64,000 bases of DNA from CBDBND01 sp965262665 (GCA_965262665.1 CBDHFR010000004.1:806001-870000), one strand, 5' to 3'. Counted from the stretch's first letter, positions 34,994 to 44,672 are shown. Numbers and translations: made by a program. The notes: generated by a model not told the origin, from the letters alone.

Positions 34994-35955
34994 TCCGCTG
35001 CCTCCGCGGTTTCACGTTCGGCAATCAAATTATTGGCTAGGAGTTCGAGTACAGCCATCCGGACGGCGACGCCCAACTCGACCTGTTCGCGGATCACACT
35101 ACGTTCATAGTCATCCGCCACATCGGAGTCTATTTCAACGCCTCGATTCATGGGGCCCGGGTGCATGATCAATGCATCCGGTTTGGCCAAAGAAAGCTTT
35201 TCCCGATCCAAACCAAAGAAACGAAAGTATTCCCTGACCGAAGGAAAATAGCTGCCGGACATGCGCTCGTTCTGGACACGGAGCATCATGACGATGTCAC
35301 AATCCCGCAAACCTTCACGCATATCTGTGAACGTGGTTACACCAAGTCTCGCTAGTTGGCCTGGAATGAGCGTTCTCGGAGCAATCACCCGAACTTCGGC
35401 ACCGAGCGTTAAAAGAAGATAGAAATTCGACCGCGCAACACGACTGTGTGTGACATCTCCGCAGATGGCAACTTTCAATCCCTCGATGCGGTCCCGCCGC
35501 CGCCGAATGGTGAGAGCATCTAGCAACGCCTGGGTTGGATGTTCATGAGAACCGTCACCACCATTGACCACAGCGCAATTGACTTTTTCCGACAGCAATT
35601 TGACGGCACCGGATTGGGGATGCCGGACAACCAAGACATCCGGATGCATGGCATTCAGCGTCACCGCGGTGTCGATCAGTGATTCCCCTTTGGCGACGGA
35701 ACTGGTGGCCACTTGCATATTAATGACGTTGGCGCCCAATCGATGTGCCGCCAATTCGAACGAGGTGCGTGTCCGCGTTGAATTTTCAAAGAAGAGATTA
35801 ACAACGGTGCGGCCTTTGAGGCTGGCTGAGACTTTGTCGGGCCCGCGATTAAGGCCAACATACGGATCCGACAGATCCAATAGACGATTGATTTCTAAAG
35901 GGGAAAGCCCTTCGATCCCGAGCAAATGGCGGTGCGGGAAGACCGAGTCACGCAT
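34990..35955 (-). CDS. pyrB: Aspartate carbamoyltransferase catalytic subunit
   Basis: A 321-residue enzyme that joins carbamoyl phosphate and aspartate in pyrimidine synthesis. The carbamoyl-phosphate loop FFENSTRTRTSFELAAHRLG, HPTQALLDALTIRR, GDVTHSRVARSN and HPGPMNRGVEIDSDVAD are present. It is the first gene of the minus-strand operon, with no regulatory pyrI in view, and overlaps pyrC, consistent with a PyrB-PyrC' complex. The upstream region to ruvX is only about 50 bp and ruvX runs the same way, so it may be co-transcribed with ruvX. Confidence 0.95.
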   Translation of the reverse strand: MRDSVFPHRHLLGIEGLSPLEINRLLDLSDPYVGLNRGPDKVSASLKGRTVVNLFFENSTRTRTSFELAAHRLGANVINMQVATSSVAKGESLIDTAVTLNAMHPDVLVVRHPQSGAVKLLSEKVNCAVVNGGDGSHEHPTQALLDALTIRRRRDRIEGLKVAICGDVTHSRVARSNFYLLLTLGAEVRVIAPRTLIPGQLARLGVTTFTDMREGLRDCDIVMMLRVQNERMSGSYFPSVREYFRFFGLDREKLSLAKPDALIMHPGPMNRGVEIDSDVADDYERSVIREQVELGVAVRMAVLELLANNLIAERETAEAAE

Positions 35956-36004
35956 GAGCGCGGACTATAGGCGAGGGGTTGTCATCGGACAAGCGTGCAA
36001 ATGC

Positions 36005-36472
36005 CTAGGTTTTCTCTAACAAATCAAGCACACCTTGGAGAATGTAGGCGGCGGCCGCGCGGTCAACCACTTTTGCTCTTTTTTTACGGCTCAGGTCAGC
36101 GGTTTCCACCATGGCTCGCTCCACCGCGACGGTTGAAAGCCGTTCATCCCAAAATGCCACCGGCAAATCTCGCAGGTTGAGGAGATTGTCGACAAATGTT
36201 CGTACTGACTGGGCCTGCCGCCCTTCATTTCCGTCCATTTCTAGCGGCAAGCCGACCACCAGGCCCCCGGCCTTATTTTGATCCACCAGGTCAAATAGGA
36301 CCACCGCATCAGCAGAGAATTTAGTCCTCTCGACAACCGTCAACGGACTGGCAATGGTCAGCGAAGGGTCAGAAACGGCAACACCAATTTTCTTGGTGCC
36401 GACGTCCAGTCCAAGCAGGCACGTGTCCGGCCCGATTGCGGTCTTTAAAGCGCTGGGCTTGCAGATCGTCAT
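36005..36472 (-). CDS. ruvX: RuvX/YqgF, putative pre-16S rRNA nuclease
   Basis: About 155 residues with an RNase H-like fold. It has LLGLDVGTKKIGVAVSDPSL (catalytic Asp in the first strand), GLVVGLPLEMDGNEGRQAQS and FWDERLSTVAVERAM, then RAAAYILQGVLD near the end. YqgF proteins process the 5' end of 16S rRNA and were earlier named Holliday junction resolvase. ATG at 36472 is preferred; an in-frame ATG at 36511 would add 13 residues. It is divergent from gatC, with the shared promoter region at about 36473-36565. Confidence 0.9.
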   Translation of the reverse strand: MTICKPSALKTAIGPDTCLLGLDVGTKKIGVAVSDPSLTIASPLTVVERTKFSADAVVLFDLVDQNKAGGLVVGLPLEMDGNEGRQAQSVRTFVDNLLNLRDLPVAFWDERLSTVAVERAMVETADLSRKKRAKVVDRAAAAYILQGVLDLLEKT

Positions 36473-36565
36473 ACCCGGTGATACATCATCGCCGCCCTTA
36501 TTTTCTGCCACTTTTTTGCCGGTGAGGCGCTGCGGTTGGCCCCTCTACCTGGAGACCCATAGCCC

Positions 36566-36853
36566 ATGTCACTGGATGACGCCACCGTTCGTAAGATCGC
36601 TTTTCTCGCTCGCATCGACGTCCCGGATTCTGATTTGGCCCCGCTTGCCAAGGAACTGAGCGGCATTCTCGAATGGATCGAACAACTTCAAGAAGTCGAT
36701 ACCGAGGCGGTGGAGCCGATGACGGGGGGTGCAGACCAATCCTTACGCTGGCGACCCGATAAAGTTGCCGACGGCGGTCATGCAGAAAAAGTCCTCGCCA
36801 ACGCACCGGAAGCCCATGAAGGGTTCTTTGGTGTACCCAAGGTGGTTGAATAA
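36566..36853 (+). CDS. gatC: Aspartyl/glutamyl-tRNA amidotransferase subunit C
   Basis: A 95-residue linker subunit that wraps GatA and GatB. It contains VRKIAFLARIDVPDSDLAPL, FLARI being typical, and ends with VLANAPEAHEGFFGVPKVVE, the conserved C-terminal anchor. It overlaps gatA by one base. GatCAB makes Gln-tRNA(Gln), and often Asn-tRNA(Asn), from misacylated precursors. Confidence 0.94.
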   Translation: MSLDDATVRKIAFLARIDVPDSDLAPLAKELSGILEWIEQLQEVDTEAVEPMTGGADQSLRWRPDKVADGGHAEKVLANAPEAHEGFFGVPKVVE

Positions 36854-38328
36854 TGGCGGAGCTATCTTCACTCAGTTTGTCCGAAGCCCGCGATGGCTTG
36901 GCGCAGGACGAGTTCAGTGCCGTTGAATTGACTCAGGCTTACATCAAAGAGATGGAGCGGCGCAGAGATCTGAATGCCTATATCACTGAAACGCCTGATC
37001 TTGCGATCGAACGAGCCAAAGAAGCCGATCACAATCGCCGTCATGGTCAGGCTGGTGCGCTGGAAGGCGTACCCCTCGGCATCAAAGACCTCTTCTGTAC
37101 CGAAGGGGTTCTGACTACCGCAGCATCGCACATCCTTGACGGCTTCACGCCGCCTTATGAAAGTAAGGTAACCGCCAATCTAAAATCAGCTGGTGCAATC
37201 TTTCTCGGCAAAACGAATTTGGACGAGTTCGCGATGGGATCGTCCAATGAAACCAGCCATTACGGACCGGCCCACAATCCTTGGAAGGAGAAGGATAGTC
37301 CCGGAGAGCTTGTACCGGGCGGATCCTCTGGGGGTTCCGCAGCAGCCGTTGCGGCTTATCTCTGTTCCGGTGCCATCGGCACGGATACGGGTGGGTCTAT
37401 TCGTCAACCAGCAGCGTTTTGCGGCATCGTCGGTATGAAACCAACTTACGGTCGATGTTCCCGCTGGGGCATCGTCGCCTTTTCAAGTTCACTGGATCAG
37501 GCCGGTCCTATGACCCGCACGGTCCGGGATTCAGCGATTCTGCTAACGGCAATGGCTGGACATGATCCAAAAGACTCTACATCGGCCGATTTGGCCGTGC
37601 CGGATTTTGAATCGGCTCTCACCGGTGACGTGAAAGGGCTACGCATCGGTGTTCCAGCTGAGTATCGCCCAGATGGGCTTAATGAAGATATTTCCAAGCT
37701 CTGGGATCAAGGGATTGCATGGCTCAAAGACGCTGGCGCCGACATCGTCGACATTGCTCTGCCTCACACCAAATACGCTCTACCTACCTACTATATCGTA
37801 GCGCCTGCGGAGGCTTCGTCTAATCTCGCGAGGTACGACGGGGTGCGATTTGGTTTGCGTGTACCCGGTGAGAGTCTGGACGACATGTATGGCAAAACGC
37901 GTGCCCGCGGATTCGGGACCGAAGTCAAACGCCGCATCTTGATTGGTACCTATGCGCTGTCAGCTGGTTACTATGACGCTTACTACTTGAAAGCACAGAA
38001 AGTGCGTCAGTTGATTTACCAGGATTTTATACGCGCCTTCGAATCGGTCGACGCCATACTAACCCCGACTGTTCCGTCACCCGCCTTTCCCGTTGGTGAT
38101 AAAATCAACGACCCGGTTTCCATGTATCTCAACGACGTGTTTACCGTACCCGCGTCCTTGGCCGGATTACCTGGCATTTCCGTGCCAGCCGGCCTCTCGG
38201 CTGAAGGGTTACCGTTGGGGTTGCAGGTGCTGACCAAACGGTGGGATGAGGAAACCCTGTTCCGTGTCGCCGGTGTACTGGAAGAGGCCGCTGCGTTTCC
38301 GGCGTTGCCCCTGAACGGCGGAGAGTAG
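36853..38328 (+). CDS. gatA: Aspartyl/glutamyl-tRNA amidotransferase subunit A
   Basis: A 491-residue glutaminase subunit. The amidase Ser-cisSer-Lys triad is evident: Lys in GVPLGIKDLFCTEG, and the serines in GGSSGGSAAAVAAYLCSGAI and TDTGGSIRQPAAFCG. It releases ammonia from glutamine and channels it to GatB. Full length and in the standard C-A-B order. Confidence 0.96.
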   Translation: MAELSSLSLSEARDGLAQDEFSAVELTQAYIKEMERRRDLNAYITETPDLAIERAKEADHNRRHGQAGALEGVPLGIKDLFCTEGVLTTAASHILDGFTPPYESKVTANLKSAGAIFLGKTNLDEFAMGSSNETSHYGPAHNPWKEKDSPGELVPGGSSGGSAAAVAAYLCSGAIGTDTGGSIRQPAAFCGIVGMKPTYGRCSRWGIVAFSSSLDQAGPMTRTVRDSAILLTAMAGHDPKDSTSADLAVPDFESALTGDVKGLRIGVPAEYRPDGLNEDISKLWDQGIAWLKDAGADIVDIALPHTKYALPTYYIVAPAEASSNLARYDGVRFGLRVPGESLDDMYGKTRARGFGTEVKRRILIGTYALSAGYYDAYYLKAQKVRQLIYQDFIRAFESVDAILTPTVPSPAFPVGDKINDPVSMYLNDVFTVPASLAGLPGISVPAGLSAEGLPLGLQVLTKRWDEETLFRVAGVLEEAAAFPALPLNGGE

Positions 38329-38332
38329 GGGT

Positions 38333-39793
38333 ATGACCTTCATTATTAAGGGTGAGACCGCCGAATGGGAGGTCGCGATCGGCTTGGAAGTCCATGCGCA
38401 AATCGTATCCAAAGCCAAACTTTTTTCCGCCGCACCGACAGATTTTGGCAGTGATCCGAACAGCCAGGTTTCTTATATCGATGCCGGCATGCCCGGCATG
38501 TTACCCGTCATTAATGAGCAATGCGTTGAACAAGCTGTGCGGACTGGGCTCGGGCTTAACGCGAAGATTAATTACCGTAGTGTCTTTGCACGAAAAAACT
38601 ATTTCTATGCAGATTTACCCCAGGGCTACCAAATCAGTCAGTACGAACTGCCCATTGTGGGTGAAGGAAAGATTGTTCTCGATATGCCCGAGGGTGAAAG
38701 TAGGGAAGTCGGAATCGAACGTCTTCATCTCGAACAGGATGCTGGGAAATCCATTCACGATCTCCATCCTGATAAGTCATTTATCGATCTCAACCGGTCC
38801 GGTGTGGCCTTGATGGAAATTGTATCCAAACCAGACATGCGGTCACCGGAAGAAGCCGGCGCTTATCTGCGGAAGCTCAGATCCATCGTGCGCTATCTGG
38901 GGACATGCGATGGCAATATGGATGAAGGGTCCATGCGCTGTGATGCCAACGTTTCCGTTCGCCCAATGGGAAGCAATGAGCTCAGAACCCGGTGCGAAAT
39001 CAAGAATGTCAATTCCGTGCGTTTTGTCATGCAAGCCATTGAACACGAAGCACGCCGGCATGTTGAAGTTTATGAGTCCGGTGGTGAGATCGCCCAGGAA
39101 ACGCGCTTATACGATCCGGGCAAGGGCGAAACACGCCCCCTGCGGTCGAAGGAATTTGCCCACGATTACCGGTATTTTCCCGATCCTGATCTTTTACCGC
39201 TCGAGTTTGATGATGCATACGTTCAAGCCATCAAAGAGTCTTTGCCCGAACTGCCCGACGAAAAGAAAAACCGGTTTATGGCTGAGTACAGTTTATCTGC
39301 CTATGATGCCGGCGTGCTCGTTGTAGAAAGAGAAACCGCTGATTACTTTGAGGCCGTTGCCGCGGGGCGAGATGCGAAGTCTGCGGCAAATTGGGTGATT
39401 ACCAATCTTTTTGGCGCCTTGAATAAGAAAGGACTGTCCATCACCGATAGTCCCGTATCGGCACAAAATCTAGGCAATCTCATCGATCTCATTGCCGACG
39501 GCACCATCTCTGGTCGTATCGCTAAAGACGTCTTTGAGGTGATGGCCGAAGATGGCAAAGACCCCGAGACGATCGTTGCCGAAAAAGGTTTAAAACAAAT
39601 CTCCGATACGGGCCCGATTGAAGCGGCCATCGATCAGGTCATGAAGGACAATCCAGACAAGGTTGCTGAATATCGGGGCGGAAAAGAAAAGTTGATTGGT
39701 TGGTTTGTCGGCCAGGTTATGAAGCAGACAGGCGGGAAGGCAAACCCCGGCATGGTCAATGAATTGCTTCTGACCAAATTGCCGGAATCATAG
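38333..39793 (+). CDS. gatB: Aspartyl/glutamyl-tRNA amidotransferase subunit B
   Basis: A 486-residue kinase/transamidase subunit. It has GLEVHAQIVSKAKLFSAAP, YFYADLPQGYQISQYE, EQDAGKSIHD and RCDANVSVRPMGSNELRTRC, which form the active site and zinc-binding region, plus the C-terminal helical YqeY-like tail (GWFVGQVMKQTGGKANP). It is the last core gene before the second accessory region, which begins only 4 bp after its stop. Confidence 0.96.
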   Translation: MTFIIKGETAEWEVAIGLEVHAQIVSKAKLFSAAPTDFGSDPNSQVSYIDAGMPGMLPVINEQCVEQAVRTGLGLNAKINYRSVFARKNYFYADLPQGYQISQYELPIVGEGKIVLDMPEGESREVGIERLHLEQDAGKSIHDLHPDKSFIDLNRSGVALMEIVSKPDMRSPEEAGAYLRKLRSIVRYLGTCDGNMDEGSMRCDANVSVRPMGSNELRTRCEIKNVNSVRFVMQAIEHEARRHVEVYESGGEIAQETRLYDPGKGETRPLRSKEFAHDYRYFPDPDLLPLEFDDAYVQAIKESLPELPDEKKNRFMAEYSLSAYDAGVLVVERETADYFEAVAAGRDAKSAANWVITNLFGALNKKGLSITDSPVSAQNLGNLIDLIADGTISGRIAKDVFEVMAEDGKDPETIVAEKGLKQISDTGPIEAAIDQVMKDNPDKVAEYRGGKEKLIGWFVGQVMKQTGGKANPGMVNELLLTKLPES

Positions 39794-39797
39794 ACCT

Positions 39798-40652
39798 ATG
39801 GAACTAGAGGACATTTTCCAAGAAACAGGTTCGAAGGTCGGATTGAAAATAGCGATTTCATCCATACCTCCTGAGCGTCAGTATAACGCACCAGAAGTAC
39901 CCCTCATTTTCACTCACATTCCGAGAACCGCAGGAATAACGGTTGAGCGAATTTTTAGAACAATAGCATCTGTAAAAAGTGTTATGTTTTCGCGAGCAGT
40001 TGGAACGATTTACGGACAATATTTGGGGCCAGACAAAGCTGATGCATTGGATTTTCTACTTAAACATAAAAAGAAATTACCTACCCTAAAATACGTTTTT
40101 GGTCATATTCCTTTCGATGTTCATCAGTTGCTTGGTTTTCAAGAAGCAAACTACGCTGTCGTACTGAGGAATCCTAAACATCGAGCACTGTCCCAATTCC
40201 GTCAAAGTTTTAAGGGGATTACTGAAATATCTTCAGAAAAAGTTTCAAATTTGATTCGGGACAGAAAGGTAATCGACAATTGTCAAGTAAGAATGATTTC
40301 AGGTTGCGCAGATCCACAGGAATAATGTGACGATAAAATGTTGGAACGTGCAATCGAGAACCTAAAGTCACACTACAAATATGTGGGATTTCAAGAACAC
40401 CTGGATGAATTTATCCATGAGTTTCTGGCAGGTGAACAATCGCCGTCTATTCTTTTCACTGACAGAAATCGGTCAAGGTCTAGCAATATAAAAATAGCTC
40501 CGCCTGACATTGAAAAACTGCAAGACATCATCCGGTTTGGCATCGAACTCTATACCGAGGCTTTCAAGCAAAAATCATTCGATAGAAGTCAATCAAGTTC
40601 GAGCATTGAAGAGTTTTTGCAGGAGCCAATCAAAAATCACTCACGGATGTAG
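39798..40652 (+). pseudogene. Sulfotransferase-family gene interrupted by a stop codon
   Basis: Two frames, 39798-40325 and 40338-40652, lie in the same phase and are separated by a single TAA (40323-40325). The first has a sulfotransferase-like P-loop, IFTHIPRTAGITVERIF, and the 3'-phosphate-binding segment VVLRNPKHRALSQFRQSF. The second supplies the helical C-terminus (LERAIENLKSHYKYVGFQEH). Reading through the stop gives a protein of about 284 residues of the expected type, so this is a nonsense mutation or a sequencing error. The region is clearly more AT-rich than gatB next door, which suggests transfer. Confidence 0.7.
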
Positions 40653-40663
40653 CATATGGGGTA

Positions 40664-40771
40664 ATGCCTGATACATTGATGGGTAGTGGAGTGGGTATTA
40701 TACCTGCAAATATTTTTCTTACCGCGCATCAGCGACTGACCAAAAACGGTGTGGTCATAGAAGAAATCTAA
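40664..40771 (+). other. Short coding-like remnant of unknown origin
   Basis: A 35-codon frame beginning MPDTLMGSGVGIIPANIFLT and ending NGVVIEEI has natural codon use. It looks like the last residues of a larger enzyme whose upstream part is missing. No family could be assigned from so short a piece. It is more likely a gene tail left by rearrangement than a small gene. Confidence 0.25.
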
Positions 40772-40800
40772 AGTCAGTTATTGCGCTCACGGTTTGTCCA

Positions 40801-41373
40801 ATGAACGAAATTCCATCATACAAACGCCTCCGCGGAAGAATCTGGATCGTCCTCACTGTGGCGGTAACCATCTTCGTTGGTGCAACTCTTTACAACGAGA
40901 TAATGGCGCCGCGATGGATCAGAGATTTCGGATTGGATATCGCTGCGAAGGCGACAATCGTGTCAATGAATGCAGAGGCAACAGTTTTTTCAACTATGCG
41001 AGGGCGCCCCGAACCGGACTCTCCTTATATTTATCTTAACAATTCCGCGACATTCCCTTGGGATCGCGTCTTCTTTGTTCCTTCCGGTGGCGTAAATTTA
41101 GACGCTTTAGTCGATCTGGATTGGAATGAGGCCTCACTTGAAGATTTACAAAGTCAAATGAAACAAGATGCTCGCTATCAATTGATCGCTTTTGTTAAAG
41201 ACGGTCGTGTCGTTGAACGCGGATACTATTTCACACTATGGGCAGATCTCACGGCGCTCGGGCGCGTGAAAGGATTTAACCGACAAGAGGCTGTATTTTT
41301 GGCTGATAGCAACGGTGAAATTTATACATTAACTATCGCGAATAACGCGCCGCTATCCGCATGTTCAAGTTGA
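40801..41373 (+). CDS. Hypothetical membrane-anchored protein
   Basis: 190 residues with one N-terminal membrane helix (IWIVLTVAVTIFVGATLY), then a periplasmic or extracytoplasmic part containing PYIYLNNSATFPWDRVFFVP and YQLIAFVKDGRVVERGYYFT. The protein ends in a small beta-rich region. No family was recognised. Codon use is intact across the whole length and there is a plausible ATG, so it appears to be a real gene in the accessory segment. Confidence 0.6.
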   Translation: MNEIPSYKRLRGRIWIVLTVAVTIFVGATLYNEIMAPRWIRDFGLDIAAKATIVSMNAEATVFSTMRGRPEPDSPYIYLNNSATFPWDRVFFVPSGGVNLDALVDLDWNEASLEDLQSQMKQDARYQLIAFVKDGRVVERGYYFTLWADLTALGRVKGFNRQEAVFLADSNGEIYTLTIANNAPLSACSS

Positions 41374-41394
41374 ACCAACAATAGAGAGTTTAAG

Positions 41395-42024
41395 GTGATT
41401 GATCTTTATACTTTTCCCACGCCCAATGGGTGGAAAGCTTCCATCATGCTGGAGGAAATAAATCTCCCCTATAAGGTGCATGTAGTGCATATCGGCAAAG
41501 ATGAGCAGTTCGCGCCTGACTTCATTAAGATCAGTCCCAACAACAAGATTCCGGCAATCGTTGACCATGATGGTCCCGACGGGAAATCGATCTCCGTATT
41601 CGAATCCGGTGCAATTCTCATCTATCTGGCGCGAAAAACGGGGAGTGACCTGTTGCCGAACGATCCGCAGAAATTTGTTGCGACTACAGAATGGCTCATG
41701 TTCCAGATGGGCAGCATTGGACCCATGTTTGGACAGATGGGCCATTTCGTTCGGTTCGCCAAAGAAGATGTACCCTACGGAAAACTAAGGTACACCGAGG
41801 AAAGCAAAAGGATCCTAGGCGTGATGGATCGTCGGCTGGGGGAAGTTGAATACATGGCTGGCGAATACTCGATTGCCGATATTGCTAGCTATGGATGGAC
41901 GCGTTCGGCCGAAATGATGTTTGACGGTCTCAACGAATGGCCCAATGTTGAACGGTGGTTCAGTGTAGTTGGCGAACGGCCTGCGGTAAAAAAGGGGATT
42001 ACTGTTCCGACCCTTGAGACCTGA
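41395..42024 (+). CDS. Glutathione S-transferase family protein (YfcG/YghU-like)
   Basis: 209 residues. The N-terminal thioredoxin-fold domain starts MIDLYTFPTPNGWKASIMLE and has SPNNKIPAIVDHDG with the cis-Pro, then the SVFESGAILIYLARK glutathione-binding segment. The C-terminal helical domain includes EWLMFQMGSIGPMFGQMGHF, typical of Nu-class/disulfide-bond oxidoreductase GSTs such as YfcG and YghU. The start is GTG at 41395. Its 3' end overlaps the convergent tail of the broken gene at 41999 by about 26 bp. Confidence 0.88.
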   Translation: MIDLYTFPTPNGWKASIMLEEINLPYKVHVVHIGKDEQFAPDFIKISPNNKIPAIVDHDGPDGKSISVFESGAILIYLARKTGSDLLPNDPQKFVATTEWLMFQMGSIGPMFGQMGHFVRFAKEDVPYGKLRYTEESKRILGVMDRRLGEVEYMAGEYSIADIASYGWTRSAEMMFDGLNEWPNVERWFSVVGERPAVKKGITVPTLET

Positions 42025-42324
42025 CAGGCGACTGGAGCAAATTCTGGCGAACGAGAAGCCACATATCCTGATTGTTACTGCCAGGTTCTCCCGCAGTACC
42101 GGCAACGGCGTAGGACTCATGGCCGGCGCTTGAAACCGCGAACGCTTGAGTTGGCCGGTTTCCACCATGTCGCAATGCGGTTCCGACCCTACCGTTGGCA
42201 TTGAATTCGATGATCATCCCATTGAGGCGACCTTCATCTTCAATGGACGCTGCGGCCAAAAAGGCATCCCTGCCGTTTCGTGCTAGCGGATTGACCGGAA
42301 CGAAAGGGTCCGCTTTGGGATTCC
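41999..42324 (-). pseudogene. 3' part of a beta-repeat protein cut by IS630
   Basis: The frame is open from the IS border to a stop at 41999. It reads IIEFNANGRVGTALRHGG, then SYAVAGTAGEPG with NNQDMWLLVRQN, which resembles the beta-repeat pattern of secreted proteins where each unit is GGYIVAG...DVWLLKLD. A further in-frame piece with the same style lies beyond the IS at 43438-43523. The N-terminus is lost. The family assignment is tentative. Confidence 0.45.
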
Positions 42325-42357
42325 GTATTGTGCGGTGTCATGCGAGTCTATGCGATG

Positions 42358-43437
42358 CGTACCGGCATCCATTTTACTGTCACGTCTGGCGACCGTCAGC
42401 GATTGCAAGGGATCGTCGCGGACCCGAAGAGCGCGCAGAAACACCTCTGGCGGGCGCGGATCATCCTGAAGACCGACGCGGGGCTCGGCACTTCGGCGAT
42501 CATGCGCGAGACCGGCAAGTCCAAGACCTGCGTGTGGCGCTGGCAGGAGCGGTTCATGCACGAGGGTGTCAACGGCTTGCTTCGCGACAAGTCCCGTCCG
42601 CCTGGCAAAGCGCCGATCCCGCCGGAGCGCGTCGCCGAGATCGTCCGCCTGACCCAGCAAGCGCCGCCGCACGAGGCGACCCACTGGACGCTGCGCGCGA
42701 TGGCGAAGGTTGCTGGCGTCGCGGCGGCGGCGGTCCAGGCGATCTGGAAGGCCCATGGCCTCAGCCCGCACCGCTGGCGGCACTTCAAGCTCTCCAATGA
42801 TCCCGCCTTTGCCGAGAAGCTCACGGATATCGTCGGCTTGTATGTCGACCCGCCGGCCCATGCCGTGGTGCTGTCGGTTGATGAGAAGTCGCAGATCCAG
42901 GCTCTCGACCGCACCCAACCCGGCCTGCCGATGAAGAAGGGCCGCGCCGGTACGATGACCTATGATTACAAACGGCATGGCACGACGACGCTGTTCGCCG
43001 CGCTCAACGTGCTGGACGGTACGGTCATCGCACAGAACATGCAGCGCCACCGCCATCAGGAGTTCATCCGCTTCCTCAACCGCATCGAGCGCGAGGTGCC
43101 GACGGACAAGGCCGTCCACGTCATCCTCGACAACTACGCTGCGCACAAGAAGGACAAGGTCCGCGCCTGGCTCGCCCGCCATCCACGCTGGACCTTCCAC
43201 TTCACGCCGACCTCGTGCTCGTGGCTCAATGCCGTCGAGGGCTTCTTCGCCAAACTCACGCGGCGCGGGCTCAAGTGTGGCGTCTTCCAATCCGTCGTCG
43301 ACCTTCAGGCCGCCATCAACCGCTTTGTCCGCGAATACAATGACGCAAACCTAAAACCCTTGATCTGGAAAGCCGACCCCGATCATATCATCGCCGCACG
43401 AAACAGAGGGTTCCAAACGTTGGAATCAATCCACTAG
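42358..43437 (+). mobile_element. IS630-family transposase gene, apparently intact (copy 4)
   Basis: About 359 residues from the ATG at 42358 (MRTGIHFTVTSGDRQRLQGI); upstream in-frame codons add ten residues. It has an N-terminal helix-turn-helix with TSAIMRETGKSKTCVWRWQE, then the DDE catalytic domain: VVLSVDEKSQIQALDRTQPG, HVILDNYAAHKKDKV and TPTSCSWLNAVEGFFAKLTR. No frameshift or stop was seen, so this is the best candidate for an active insertion sequence in the window. The gene is more GC-rich than its neighbours. It interrupts a minus-strand beta-repeat gene. Exact terminal repeats were not resolved. Confidence 0.85.
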
Positions 43438-43523
43438 GCCATGCGCTGTGGTGGACCCTGAGATCTCAATCTCTTCACTCCACGCTTGATGGCCATCCTC
43501 CGTCTGGACCTGCACCGCAAAAG
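43438..43523 (-). pseudogene. Internal piece of the same broken beta-repeat gene
   Basis: An in-frame minus-strand segment reads VQVQTEDGHQAWSEEIEISG, then STTAHG, and fits the repeat style of the fragment at 41999-42324. It is trapped between the IS630 copy and the IS3 element, so one ancestral gene appears to have been hit twice. The link is an inference from style and orientation. Confidence 0.35.
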
Positions 43524-43542
43524 TGGAGAGTTACCTTCTCAC

Positions 43543-44400
43543 CTAAGCCGCCATACTTTCGCACTTCACCGGACTGATGCTGCCCAGATATGAATGGCGA
43601 CGACGCGGATTATAAAATCCATTGATATAATGGAACAGGGCGTTTTGTGCCTGTTCCCTGGTTTCATAGTGTTCCCTCCATATTAATTCTGCTTTCAATG
43701 ATTTGAAGAACGTTTCTACAGTCGCATTGCCATAGCAATTCCCTTTGCCAGACATCGAAGAGAGAAAGCCGTGGTCTTTGAGAAGTTTCCGGTAATCGTT
43801 GGAGCAATACTGCGAGCCACGATCAGAATGATGAATGACCCCTGGTGGCGGTTGTCGCAATGCAATGGCCCTTTTCAGAGCCTTGATCGGCAAATCCCGT
43901 TTGAGCCTGTCGCTGACGGCCCAGCCAATGACACGGCGTGAATACAAATCGATGATCACCGCAAGATACAGCCAGCCCGCTGCCGTCCAGAGATAGCTGA
44001 TATCACCGGCCCATTTCTGGTTTGGTCCCGTGGCCTGAAAATCTCCATCCAGAAGGTTGGGAGCTATGTTGTGGTTGTGATTACTGTTTGTCGTGCGTTT
44101 GAATTTATGAGTTCTGACGATGCGAATATCGTTCTCCCGCATCAACCGCCCGACCCGGCGTTCACCAATGACGCTGCCTTGATCCCTGAGTTCATCAGTC
44201 ATTCGCTGGCGACCATAGGCCCGATAATTACGGGCATGTTCGGCACGAATATGGGCCAAATAGACCCTGTCGTCGCGTTGGCGCTGACTGGCAGGGCGAG
44301 ACACCCAAGCGTAGTAGCCGCTTTCACTGACCCTCAGGACTTTGCACATCCTGCAGATTGAAAAATTGGCCTTCTCCTTTGCGATGAAATAAAACCTCAT
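43543..44400 (-). CDS. IS3-family transposase OrfB
   Basis: 285 residues with an rve-type integrase core. The DDE motif is in NQKWAGDISYLWTAAGWLYL, IHHSDRGSQYCSNDYRKLL and GNCYGNATVETFFKSLKAE. It starts MRFYFIAKEKANFSICRMCK and ends with the usual HYINGFYNPRRRHSYLG signature. Its ATG overlaps the orfA stop. The active transposase would be the OrfAB fusion made by a -1 slip on the A-rich run at about 44431-44437. Confidence 0.9.
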   Translation of the reverse strand: MRFYFIAKEKANFSICRMCKVLRVSESGYYAWVSRPASQRQRDDRVYLAHIRAEHARNYRAYGRQRMTDELRDQGSVIGERRVGRLMRENDIRIVRTHKFKRTTNSNHNHNIAPNLLDGDFQATGPNQKWAGDISYLWTAAGWLYLAVIIDLYSRRVIGWAVSDRLKRDLPIKALKRAIALRQPPPGVIHHSDRGSQYCSNDYRKLLKDHGFLSSMSGKGNCYGNATVETFFKSLKAELIWREHYETREQAQNALFHYINGFYNPRRRHSYLGSISPVKCESMAA

Positions 44401-44672
44401 CGGCTTTGGCTCGCGAAGAAGGCCGTCGCTTTTTTTAAAATGTCCCGCTCCTCACGCAATGTCCTGTTCTCCTTGCAAAGGCGAGCCAATTCCTTGTCTT
44501 TATCATTATGAGGACCGGACAGCAGCTCAGTGTGCTTATGACTGGTAATCCACTTGCCTAATGTAGACAGGCCAATGCCAAGATCGGCGGCAACTTGCTT
44601 GTGTGATAGCCCGCTCGTCAATGCAATCCGAACGGCTTCAGAACGAAATTCCTCAGTTCTTCCGATACCCAT
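44397..44672 (-). CDS. IS3-family transposase OrfA
   Basis: 91 residues: a helix-turn-helix (RIALTSGLSHKQVAADLGIG, then LSTLGKWI) followed by a leucine-zipper-like coiled coil ending LREERDILKKATAFF. The AAAAAAA run after DIL is the expected slippery site; a -1 shift there reads KKSDGLLREPKP and runs into orfB. OrfA alone usually acts as a regulator of transposition. Confidence 0.9.
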   Translation of the reverse strand: MGIGRTEEFRSEAVRIALTSGLSHKQVAADLGIGLSTLGKWITSHKHTELLSGPHNDKDKELARLCKENRTLREERDILKKATAFFASQSR

